Shown one piece after another: positions 7,756-15,192 of a stretch of 34,786 nt of DNA (its first letter is position 1; every line of letters begins with the position of its first letter). The stretch is from the NCBI RefSeq assembly GCF_044344315.1, contig NZ_JBIJDC010000041.1, positions 1-34,786 on the forward strand, in the 5' to 3' direction. The notes under the pieces are model-generated. The model had not been told where the DNA came from. It searched no databases and worked only from the letters and a program-made list of their open reading frames with translations. The DNA is from Zoogloea sp044344315. GTDB taxonomy: Bacteria > Pseudomonadota > Gammaproteobacteria > Burkholderiales > Rhodocyclaceae. The position numbers were made by a program, and so were the translations under genes.

Positions 7756-8418
7756 ATGCGCATCCTGGTCGTGGAAGACGAACCCACCCTGCAGGCCCAG
7801 CTGGCCACCGCGCTGACGGCCGCCAGCCATGCGGTGGACTGCGCCGGCAACGGGGTGGACGGGCACTACATGGGGGAATCGGGTGCCTATGACGCCGTGG
7901 TTCTGGACCTGGGCCTGCCCGGGCTGGACGGCATCAGCGTGCTGCGCAAGTGGCGCGGGGCCGGCCGCAACATGCCGGTGCTGATCCTCACCGCCCGCGA
8001 TGGCTGGCACGAGAAGGTGGCCGGCATCGACGCCGGGGCCGACGACTACCTGACCAAGCCCTTCCACATGGAAGAGCTGCTGGCCCGGCTGCGCGCCCTG
8101 ATCCGCCGCGCCGGCGGCCATGCCAGCGCCGAGCTGGCCTGTGGCCCGCTGGTGGTGGACACCCGCAACGGCCGCGCCACCGTCGACGGTCAGGCCCTCA
8201 GCCTCACCGGCCACGAGTACCGGGTGCTGGCCTACCTGATCCACCACCGGGACGAGGTGATCTCCCGTGCCGACCTGGTGGAGCACATCTACGCCCAGGA
8301 CTTCGACCGGGACTCGAACACCGTCGAGGTCTTCATTGCCCGTCTGCGCAAGAAGCTGCCTGCGGGCCTCATCGAGACCGTGCGTGGCCTCGGCTATCGC
8401 CTGACGACGCCCCCATGA
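7756..8418 (+). CDS. OmpR-family response regulator, QseB/PmrA-like
   Basis: DNA-binding regulator of 220 residues. The receiver has acidic residues in VVEDE, phospho-acceptor Asp51 in VLDLGLPGLDG, and the conserved Lys in LTKPF. A winged-helix domain at about 125-218 includes SLTGHEYRVLAYL and the recognition region SNTVEVFIARLRKKL. It follows the PepSY gene with a GGGAG ribosome-binding site and overlaps the kinase gene by four bases (ATGA), so the pair is translationally coupled. In the literature the SHP/DHC/cytochrome-b genes of some Shewanella are linked to QseBC-like regulators, and the same arrangement is seen here. The likely target is the divergent cytochrome operon plus its own operon. 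Confidence 0.93.
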   Translation: MRILVVEDEPTLQAQLATALTAASHAVDCAGNGVDGHYMGESGAYDAVVLDLGLPGLDGISVLRKWRGAGRNMPVLILTARDGWHEKVAGIDAGADDYLTKPFHMEELLARLRALIRRAGGHASAELACGPLVVDTRNGRATVDGQALSLTGHEYRVLAYLIHHRDEVISRADLVEHIYAQDFDRDSNTVEVFIARLRKKLPAGLIETVRGLGYRLTTPP

Positions 8419-9818
8419 CGGACCCTGTCCGCAGCACTCGCCGCGGCTCCCTGCGCCTGCGCCTGCTGGCCGGCACCCTGGTGTGGATCGCGGTATCCAT
8501 CATCCTGGCCGGCTGGGGGCTTGGCGACCTGTTCCGCAGCCATGTCCAGGCCCAGTTCCAGGCCGAGCTGACGACCCACCTGGACCAGCTCACGGCCCAG
8601 CTGACCCTCGCCGATGACGGGCGGGTGCAGCTGTCCCAGCCCCTCAGCGACCCCCGTCTGGGGCGCCCCTACTCGGGCCTGTACTGGCAGGTGGACAGGC
8701 TCGATGGGGCAGCCCCGCGCCCGGGCGCGCTGCGCTCCCGCTCCCTGTGGGACCAGGTGCTGACAGCCCCGGCGGCCTCGCCGGTGGACGGCGATATCCG
8801 CAGTCACCGCATCCCGGGCCCCGAGGGCAAGGGGCTGGGCATGATCGAGCGCAGCGTGCGCATCGACGATCCGGGCGGCGGCCCGCCCCATCGCTTGCGG
8901 CTCATCGTCGCCGCCGACGAGAGCCTGATGGAGGCGCCCGTGTCGCGCTTCCGGGGCGTGTTGTGGCTGGCCCTGGGCGGGCTCGGTGCCGGCCTGGTGG
9001 TGGCGGCCCTGGTGCAGGTGTTCGTCGGCCTGGCCCCCCTGCGCAGCCTGCGGGCGGCCCTGGGGAAGGTGCGCAGCGGCGACACCCAGCGCCTGGAGGG
9101 GGCCTTTCCCGCCGAGATCACGCCCCTGATCGACGAGTTCAACAGCGTGCTGGCCCATGACGCCGAGGTGGTGGAACGCGCCCGCACCCAGGCCGGCAAC
9201 CTCGCCCATGCCCTCAAGACGCCCCTCAGCGTGCTGGCCAACGCCGCCCATGCGGCCGCGCCGGGCGACCCCCTGGCGGCCCTGGTGAGGGACCAGGTGG
9301 CCGCTGCCCGGCGCCAGGTGGATTACCACCTCAGCCGGGCCCAGGCCGCCGCCCGCCTGCCCGGTGCGCGCTGCGCGCTGGCCCCGGTGGTCGATGGCCT
9401 GGTGCGCACCATGCAGCGCATCCACGCGGAACGCCGGCTGAGCCTGGTGGTGGCGCCCATGGACGCGGTGCCGGCCTTCCGGGGGGAGGCCCAGGACCTG
9501 CAGGAGATGCTCGGCAACCTCCTCGACAATGCCTGCAAATGGGCCGGCGCACGGATCGAGGTGCGGGCCCGCGGCGAGGGGGCGCAGCTGTGCATCACCA
9601 TTGATGATGACGGCGCCGGCCTGGCCCCAGAGCAGCGCGCCGCCGTGCTGCAGCGGGGCGTGCGGGCCGACGAGCAGGTGCCCGGCACGGGCCTGGGCCT
9701 GGCCATCGTGGACGACCTGGCGCGCCTCTACGGCGGCAGTGTGTGTCTCGACGCCTCGCCCCTGGGGGGCGTGCGCGCCACCTTGAGCCTGCCAGCCGCG
9801 GGCTTACCGGGGCTATAG
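8415..9818 (+). CDS. Sensor histidine kinase, PhoQ-like
   Basis: Inner-membrane sensor of 467 residues, partner of the regulator it overlaps. Membrane helices at about 15-38 and 182-205 enclose a periplasmic sensor of about 140 residues. A HAMP linker follows, then the H-box GNLAHALKTPL with His265; this HALKTPL variant is typical of PhoQ-type kinases. The ATPase domain shows the N-box NLLDNACKW, DDDGAGL and GTGLGLAIV. The signal is not evident; given the neighbours it may be a redox or gas state or a metal (inference). The 3' end runs into the ahpC promoter region. Confidence 0.92.
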   Translation: MTDPVRSTRRGSLRLRLLAGTLVWIAVSIILAGWGLGDLFRSHVQAQFQAELTTHLDQLTAQLTLADDGRVQLSQPLSDPRLGRPYSGLYWQVDRLDGAAPRPGALRSRSLWDQVLTAPAASPVDGDIRSHRIPGPEGKGLGMIERSVRIDDPGGGPPHRLRLIVAADESLMEAPVSRFRGVLWLALGGLGAGLVVAALVQVFVGLAPLRSLRAALGKVRSGDTQRLEGAFPAEITPLIDEFNSVLAHDAEVVERARTQAGNLAHALKTPLSVLANAAHAAAPGDPLAALVRDQVAAARRQVDYHLSRAQAAARLPGARCALAPVVDGLVRTMQRIHAERRLSLVVAPMDAVPAFRGEAQDLQEMLGNLLDNACKWAGARIEVRARGEGAQLCITIDDDGAGLAPEQRAAVLQRGVRADEQVPGTGLGLAIVDDLARLYGGSVCLDASPLGGVRATLSLPAAGLPGL

Positions 9819-9851
9819 TAATTTCGTATCGACTTCATTCCATCAATCAAT
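9815..9851 (+). promoter_or_regulatory. Possible OxyR-type comb upstream of ahpC
   Basis: Four tetramers spaced by exactly 7 bases read ATAG (9815), GTAT (9826), ATTC (9837) and CAAT (9848). This is the spacing of the OxyR consensus ATAG-N7-CTAT-N7-ATAG-N7-CTAT, with 12 of 16 tetramer bases matching. OxyR commonly controls ahpC. A TAATAT at 9875-9880 could be the -10 box, with no good -35, as expected for an activated promoter. The first tetramer overlaps the end of the upstream kinase gene. The inner T and A of the consensus are mostly not kept, so this stays tentative. Confidence 0.3.
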
Positions 9852-9931
9852 TAGACCAATTCCCCGGGGTTTTCTAATATTCGTTCTGTCTTCTCCAGAT
9901 CCATTCAGACAACCACTTGGGAGCGCATCAC

Positions 9932-10495
9932 ATGGCCATCATCAACAGTACCGTCAAACCCTTTGCTGCCACCGCCTACCTCAACGGCAAGTTCGTCCCC
10001 GTGACCGACGCCGACCTGAAGGGCAAGTGGTCCATCTTCTTCTTCTACCCGGCCGACTTCACCTTCGTGTGCCCCACCGAACTGGGCGACATGGCCGACC
10101 TGTACCCGGAATTCCAGAAGATCGGCGTGGAGGTGTACTCCGTGTCCACCGACACCCACTTCACCCACAAGGCCTGGCACGATGCCTCCGATACCATCAA
10201 GAAAATCGCTTACCCGATGATCGGCGACCCTACCGGCGCCATCACCCGCGGCTTCGACGTGATGATCGAGGAAGAGGGTCTGGCACTCCGCGGCACCTTC
10301 GTGGTCGATCCGGAAGGCCGCATCAAGGTGGCCGAGATCCACGACCTGGGCATCGGCCGTGACGCCACCGAGCTGCTGCGCAAGGTGAAGGCCGCCCAGT
10401 ACGTGGCCACCCACCCGGGCGAGGTGTGTCCGGCCAAGTGGCAGGAAGGCGATGCCACCCTGGCCCCGTCCCTGGACCTGGTCGGCAAGATCTGA
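9932..10495 (+). CDS. ahpC: Alkyl hydroperoxide reductase subunit C (peroxiredoxin)
   Basis: Cytosolic typical 2-Cys peroxiredoxin that reduces hydrogen peroxide, organic peroxides and peroxynitrite and is recycled by AhpF. It is 187 residues, the same length as the E. coli protein. The peroxidatic Cys47 lies in FTFVCPTE and the resolving Cys166 in GEVCPAKW. The ATG at 9932 follows TGGGAG; an in-frame TTG at 9917 would add five residues (MGAHH) and is less likely. It stands just upstream of ahpF with a strong hairpin between them. Confidence 0.97.
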   Translation: MAIINSTVKPFAATAYLNGKFVPVTDADLKGKWSIFFFYPADFTFVCPTELGDMADLYPEFQKIGVEVYSVSTDTHFTHKAWHDASDTIKKIAYPMIGDPTGAITRGFDVMIEEEGLALRGTFVVDPEGRIKVAEIHDLGIGRDATELLRKVKAAQYVATHPGEVCPAKWQEGDATLAPSLDLVGKI

Positions 10496-10510
10496 CCCAC
10501 CGGATTCCGG

Positions 10511-10541
10511 CGTCAGGCGCTTTCCCTGAGAGCGCCTGGCG
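10511..10541 (+). other. Hairpin between ahpC and ahpF
   Basis: An 11-bp stem with one G-T pair (10511-10521 with 10531-10541) and a nine-base loop lies in the 89-base gap between the two genes. There is no T-run after it, so it is not a classical terminator. It could be an mRNA-processing or 3'-protecting structure that lets ahpC be made in excess over ahpF, or a partial attenuator (inference). Confidence 0.5.
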
Positions 10542-10584
10542 ACGCGATTCAACCTGAATCCCCGCTTACTGAAAGGACACGACC

Positions 10585-12138
10585 ATGCTTGACGCCAACA
10601 TCAAGACCCAGCTCAAGGCCTACCTCGAGAAGCTCCAGCGCCCCATCGAGCTCGTCGCCTCCCTCGACGACAGCCCCAAGGCCCAGGAACTGCGCGAGCT
10701 GCTCACCGACATCGCCGAACTCTCCCCCAAGGTGGCCCTGCGCGAGAACGGCAAGCACGCCCTGCGTCCGTCCTTCGGCGTGGCCGAGCCGGGCGAGGCG
10801 CCGCGCATCCACTTTGCCGGCATCCCCATGGGGCATGAGTTCACCTCCCTGGTGCTGGCCCTGCTGCAGACCGGCGGCCATCCGCCCAAGGTGGATCAGG
10901 GCGTGATCGACCAGATCAAGGCCCTCACCGGCCGCTTCGAGTTCGAGACCTTCATCTCCCTGTCCTGCCACAACTGCCCGGACGTGGTGCAGGCCCTCAA
11001 CCTGATGGCCGTGCTCAACCCCGGCGTGAGCAGCACCATGATCGACGGGGCCCTGTTCCAGGATCTGGTCAATGAACGCAAGATCATGGCCGTGCCCACG
11101 GTGTCCCTCAACGGCGAGGCCTTCGGCCAGGGCCGCATGACCATCGAGGAGATCCTCGCCAAGGTGGATACCGGCGCCTCCGCCCGGGCCGCCGAGGAGA
11201 TCGGCAAAAAGGAAGACTTCGATGTGCTCGTCGTCGGTGGCGGCCCGGCCGGCGCTGCAGCAGCCATCTACGCCGCCCGCAAGGGCATCCGCACCGGCAT
11301 CGTCGCCGAGCGCTTCGGCGGCCAGGTGATGGATACCCTCGGCATCGAGAACTTCATCTCCGTGAAGGAGACCGAAGGGCCCAAGCTCGTCGCGGCGCTG
11401 GAGCAGCACGTCAAGCAGTACGAGGTTGACCTGATGAACCTCCAGAAGGCCACCAAGCTGGTGGCGGGGGACCGGATCGAGATCCAGCTCGAGAACGGCG
11501 CGACCCTGCGCAGCAAGTCGGTGATCCTGTCCACCGGGGCCCGCTGGCGCGAGATGAACGTGCCCGGCGAGAAGGAGTACAAGGCCAAGGGCGTGTGCTT
11601 CTGCCCCCACTGCGACGGCCCCCTGTTCAAGGGCAAGCGCGTGGCGGTGATCGGCGGTGGCAACTCGGGTGTCGAGGCCGCCATCGATCTGGCCGGTATC
11701 GTCTCTCACGTCACCCTGCTTGAGTTTGCCGACACCCTGCGCGCCGACGCGGTATTGCAGAAGAAGCTCAATAGCCTGCCCAACGTCACGGTGATCAAGT
11801 CGGCCCTGACCACCGAAGTGATCGGCGACGGTCAGAAGGTGACCGGCATCCGCTACAAGGACCGGGTCAGTGGCGCGGAAAAGCTCGTCGAGCTTGAAGG
11901 CATCTTCGTGCAGATCGGCCTGTTGCCCAACACCGACTGGTTGAAGGGTACCGTCGAGCTGTCCGATCGGGGCGAGGTCATCATCGACGCCAAGGGCGCC
12001 ACCTCGGTGCCGGGGGTGTTTGCCGCGGGCGACTGCACCACCGTGCCCTACAAGCAGATCATCATCGCCATGGGGGCGGGTGCCACGGCCTCCCTGAGCG
12101 CCTTTGATCACCTCATCCGCAGCTCGGCCCCGGCCTGA
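10585..12138 (+). CDS. ahpF: Alkyl hydroperoxide reductase subunit F (NADH:peroxiredoxin reductase)
   Basis: Flavoprotein that passes electrons from NADH through FAD and two dithiol centres to AhpC. It has 517 residues; the E. coli protein has 521. The N-terminal double-thioredoxin domain carries CHNC at 128-131. The FAD site is GGGPAG at 218-223, the thioredoxin-reductase-type redox centre is CPHC at 340-343, and the NADH site is GGGNSG at 357-362. The C-terminal FAD motif GVFAAGDCT is intact. The start ATG follows GAAAGGA. A hairpin terminator follows the stop. Confidence 0.97.
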   Translation: MLDANIKTQLKAYLEKLQRPIELVASLDDSPKAQELRELLTDIAELSPKVALRENGKHALRPSFGVAEPGEAPRIHFAGIPMGHEFTSLVLALLQTGGHPPKVDQGVIDQIKALTGRFEFETFISLSCHNCPDVVQALNLMAVLNPGVSSTMIDGALFQDLVNERKIMAVPTVSLNGEAFGQGRMTIEEILAKVDTGASARAAEEIGKKEDFDVLVVGGGPAGAAAAIYAARKGIRTGIVAERFGGQVMDTLGIENFISVKETEGPKLVAALEQHVKQYEVDLMNLQKATKLVAGDRIEIQLENGATLRSKSVILSTGARWREMNVPGEKEYKAKGVCFCPHCDGPLFKGKRVAVIGGGNSGVEAAIDLAGIVSHVTLLEFADTLRADAVLQKKLNSLPNVTVIKSALTTEVIGDGQKVTGIRYKDRVSGAEKLVELEGIFVQIGLLPNTDWLKGTVELSDRGEVIIDAKGATSVPGVFAAGDCTTVPYKQIIIAMGAGATASLSAFDHLIRSSAPA

Positions 12139-12157
12139 GCGTGTCTGAGTGAAGCTG

Positions 12158-12182
12158 GAAACCCGCCCCTGTGGCGGGTTTC
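12158..12182 (+). terminator. Intrinsic terminator-like hairpin after ahpF
   Basis: GAAACCCGCC (12158-12167) pairs exactly with GGCGGGTTTC (12173-12182) around a five-base loop, 20 bases after the ahpF stop. The stem ends in TTT on the 3' arm, but no further T-run follows, so termination may be partial or factor-assisted. Confidence 0.65.
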
Positions 12183-12189
12183 TGCCGTT

Positions 12190-12228
12190 CGTGTGCTCGG
12201 CTGCAGCGCCTGGCGATCGCAGCACACG
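12190..12228. repeat. Inverted repeat, 8-bp arms
   Basis: CGTGTGCT (12190-12197) and AGCACACG (12221-12228) are perfect complements separated by 23 GC-rich bases that can fold further. It lies just after the ahpF terminator and about 140 bases upstream of the next gene. It could be a second terminator arm or an operator; nothing in the sequence decides. Confidence 0.4.
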
Positions 12229-12364
12229 CAGCGTGAGGCGTGATGAAATTGTCGGGCTCTCCCATTTCTGGCTCAAGTTGCCGGCTCGCCGAACCGTAGG
12301 CACTGGATGATGACGTACGGCAGGTAGCGGGAAACACCGTGTCGGCAGAAGCGGAGAGCCCAAG

Positions 12365-14095
12365 ATGGAAGTTGTCCAGACCAAGAACCCCATGTCCCCG
12401 CCGGATGCGATGGCCGCCACGATCCTGGTGGTGGACGATTCGCGCATCAACCTCAAGGCCGTGAGCCGCATGCTGGTCGGACACTTTCGTGTGCTCACGG
12501 CGGAGTCCGGCCCGGCGGCCCTGGCGATTGCCGCCGGAACGCCACGGCCCGATCTGATTCTCCTGGACGTGATGATGCCGGAGATGGACGGCTACGAAGT
12601 CATGGAGCGTCTGCGTGCTGACGACGCCACCCGGGCCATTCCGGTGATCTTCGTGACCGCCCGGGTGACCGACGAGGATGAGCAGCACGGCCTGTCCCTC
12701 GGTGCCGCCGACTACATCACCAAACCCTTCAGCCCGGCCATCCTGCTGGCGCGCATCCGCAACCATTTGCAACTGAAGCGCGCCCAGGACGCCCTGCGCG
12801 ACCACAACGCCAACCTGGAGGCCAGCGTTACCGAACGGACCGCGGCCCTGCGCGCGGTGCTCGACAGTGCCGACCAGCTCATTGCCATGATCAGCCCCGA
12901 AGGCGGGATCCTGGCCATCAATCGCATTGGTGCCGAACAGTTCCGGGCCACTCCGGCCAGGTTGTATGGGCGCAATCTCTTCGATCTGCTGCCCCCGGAG
13001 TTCGGCATCCCGGTTTCCGATCAGATCGCCGAGGTGATCCGCACCGCCCGCACCGGTGAAGTGGATGCCGCCTGGGAGGATCGCATCTTCCACGTTACCG
13101 TCTATCCGGTGCCCGGCCTGCCCCTGCGGGTGGTGGTGTATGCCAGCGACGTGACCGACCAGGTTGCCGCCGAGGCCGACCTGCGCAAGGAGCGGGAGCA
13201 GCTGGCCACCTCCCTGGCCCATCAGCGGGAGCTCAACCGCAAGCTCGAAGAGGCCCAGAACCAGCTCCTCCAGTCAGAGAAGATGGCCTCCCTTGGCCAG
13301 CTTGCCGCCGGTGTTGCCCACGAACTCAACAACCCCATCGGCTTCGTCCGCTCCAACGTGAGCACGCTGGAAGGCTACCTGGGCGGCATTCTCGAGATCA
13401 TCGCCGCCTATGACGAACATACAGCCGGCGCCCTCGCTCCGGAGGCCGCCGCAGCCCTCGTCGAGTTGAAGCGGAAGAAGGATTTCGATTTTCTCAGGGA
13501 AGACGTCTTCCTGCTTCTGGCCGAATCCAAGGACGGTCTTTTCCGGGTCCAGGAGATCGTGCAGAACCTGAAGGACTTCTCCCGCGTGGGTGAGACCGGC
13601 TGGGGTTGGGCCGACATTCATGCGTGCATCGACTCGACCCTCAACATCATCTGGAACGAGCTCAAGTACAAGTGCACCGTGGTCAAGCATTACGACCCGA
13701 CCCTGCCCCAGGTGTGCTGCATCGCCTCTCAGCTCAACCAGGTGTTCATGAACCTGCTGGTCAATGCCGGCCATGCCATCGCCGACAAGGGCGAGATCAC
13801 CATCTCCACCTGCCATGGGTCGGACGGCATGGCCTACATCGCCATCAGCGATACCGGTGTCGGCATTCCCGATGAGAACCTGCCCCACCTCTTCGAGCCA
13901 TTCTTTACCACCAAGCCCGTCGGCAAGGGCACCGGCCTGGGGCTCTCCATCGCCTACGGCATCATCGGCAGGCATCACGGCAGCATCAACGTGCACAGCG
14001 TGGTGGGGCAGGGCACCACCTTCACCGTGAATCTGCCCATCGCACGGGTGGAAGAGGGCAGTGCCGAGGCGACACCCGAAACCACGGTGCACTAA
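12365..14095 (+). CDS. Response regulator-PAS-histidine kinase fusion (soluble)
   Basis: Cytosolic signalling protein of 576 residues with the receiver at the N terminus and no membrane helix. The receiver spans about 18-135 with phospho-acceptor Asp68 in LLDVMMPEMDG and Lys120 in ITKPF. A coiled coil (140-165), a PAS domain (about 163-265) and a second coiled coil follow. The H-box GVAHELNNPIGF with His319 is of the NtrB-like type. The ATPase domain has NLLVNAGHA, SDTGVGIP and GTGLGLSI. A long helical insert with KRKKDFDFLREDV separates the H-box from the ATPase domain. Input from another kinase probably gates its activity. The ATG at 12365 is preceded by GGAGAG. It ends five bases from the convergent methyltransferase gene. 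Target pathway unknown. Confidence 0.9.
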   Translation: MEVVQTKNPMSPPDAMAATILVVDDSRINLKAVSRMLVGHFRVLTAESGPAALAIAAGTPRPDLILLDVMMPEMDGYEVMERLRADDATRAIPVIFVTARVTDEDEQHGLSLGAADYITKPFSPAILLARIRNHLQLKRAQDALRDHNANLEASVTERTAALRAVLDSADQLIAMISPEGGILAINRIGAEQFRATPARLYGRNLFDLLPPEFGIPVSDQIAEVIRTARTGEVDAAWEDRIFHVTVYPVPGLPLRVVVYASDVTDQVAAEADLRKEREQLATSLAHQRELNRKLEEAQNQLLQSEKMASLGQLAAGVAHELNNPIGFVRSNVSTLEGYLGGILEIIAAYDEHTAGALAPEAAAALVELKRKKDFDFLREDVFLLLAESKDGLFRVQEIVQNLKDFSRVGETGWGWADIHACIDSTLNIIWNELKYKCTVVKHYDPTLPQVCCIASQLNQVFMNLLVNAGHAIADKGEITISTCHGSDGMAYIAISDTGVGIPDENLPHLFEPFFTTKPVGKGTGLGLSIAYGIIGRHHGSINVHSVVGQGTTFTVNLPIARVEEGSAEATPETTVH

Positions 14096-14100
14096 GTGCG

Positions 14101-15021
14101 TCAGTCCGGCGCCTTGTAAACCAGTACCTTCAGCGCTCGCTCGTCAGACACATCGGCAAACGCCGGCGGGTTGGGCAGCCGCTGCAGGAAGTCAAAGCCC
14201 GGCGCCTGCTCCCGCATCGCGTCCTGCAGAAAGGCGACGCCGAGCTTGGGGGAGTTGAGGCACAGCAGTGCATGCCCACCCGGTGCCACCAGGTCGGGCA
14301 GGCGGCGCATCAGGCGAGCGTAGTCCTTTTCGGCAATGAAGCTGCCCTTCTGGTAGCTGGGTGGGTCGAGGATGATCAGGTCGTAGGGGCCGCCGCGGGT
14401 GATCTTGCCCCAGGACGCAAAGATGTCATGGGGCAGGAAGCCCGCCCCGCCGTTGATCCCGTTGAGCAGGTGGTTGCGCTTGCCGATGGCCAGGGCACCG
14501 TCGGCCATGTCCATGTTGGTCACCTGCCGCGCCCCGCCCAGCAGGGCCACCACCGAGAAGGAGCAGGTGTAGGCGAAGAGGTTGAGCACCTTCAGCCCGG
14601 GCCGGGCGGCCATGTACTCGCGCACCCAGCGCCGGCCTTCTGCCATGTCCAGGAAGAAGCCATGGTTCAGGCCGCGCAGCAGATGCACGGCAAACCGGGC
14701 GCCGTTCTCGGTGATCACATGGGGATCGGGCACGCTGCCCGCCATCAGGCGTGTCTCGGCCCGGGCTTCAAAGCGGTACTGGTAGACCCAGTTCAGGGCT
14801 TCGCCGGGGTTGATTTCGGCCCAGCGGGCTTTCAGCGCGGCGTCGATGGTGATCAGCTCGGCCTCCGTGGCCAGCTGAAAGCTGGTCAGCACCCACACGG
14901 GGGGAAAGGCGTCCAGCGTCCACTGCTCACACCCGGGATACATCCCGCCGCGGCCGTGGAACACGCGCTGGGCGTCGGTGGGCAGGGGCAGGGTGGCGAT
15001 GGCATCAAGGAGGGCTTGCAT
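14101..15021 (-). CDS. Class I SAM-dependent methyltransferase, RlmI/RlmK-like
   Basis: Predicted RNA methyltransferase of 306 residues. The C-terminal half is a Rossmann SAM-binding domain: motif I is LNLFAYTCSFSVVALLGGA, and the catalytic-loop motif DPPSYQKGSF is of the kind seen in RlmK/RlmL and RlmI (PF10672). The N-terminal part has FLDMAEGRRWVREY, the usual lead into that fold. No PUA or THUMP domain is evident, so the target RNA is unknown; 23S rRNA is inferred only from relatives. The ATG at 15021 is chosen over an open extension to 15078, which shows no ribosome-binding site. Convergent with the fused kinase upstream and divergent from the receptor gene on its other side. Confidence 0.85.
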   Translation of the reverse strand: MQALLDAIATLPLPTDAQRVFHGRGGMYPGCEQWTLDAFPPVWVLTSFQLATEAELITIDAALKARWAEINPGEALNWVYQYRFEARAETRLMAGSVPDPHVITENGARFAVHLLRGLNHGFFLDMAEGRRWVREYMAARPGLKVLNLFAYTCSFSVVALLGGARQVTNMDMADGALAIGKRNHLLNGINGGAGFLPHDIFASWGKITRGGPYDLIILDPPSYQKGSFIAEKDYARLMRRLPDLVAPGGHALLCLNSPKLGVAFLQDAMREQAPGFDFLQRLPNPPAFADVSDERALKVLVYKAPD

Positions 15022-15192
15022 GGGGCGCGCGGCGTTGGATGAGCGGCCCGCAATGTACCAGACAAGCCCGCCGGCCAACCCCGGGCCCGGCGGGGCGGTA
15101 GCCGACTCCGGCTAATGTTCCCGGCCCGCTGGTCGTTATCTTGCTGACCTTATGTAGCGGCCCGCCTTCTCTGGCGGCTTTGAGGAACACGC

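Noticed and set aside
9917..9931. TTG start giving an extended AhpC
   Set aside because: The ATG at 9932 has the ribosome-binding site and gives exactly the family length.
10549..12498. Minus-strand frame of 649 codons over ahpF
   Set aside because: Shadow of ahpF; no domains, and it crosses the terminator.
15079..15192. Flagellar sigma-28 promoter for the chemoreceptor
   Set aside because: No TAAA...GCCGATAA pair at proper spacing was found; only partial GCCGA-like bases.
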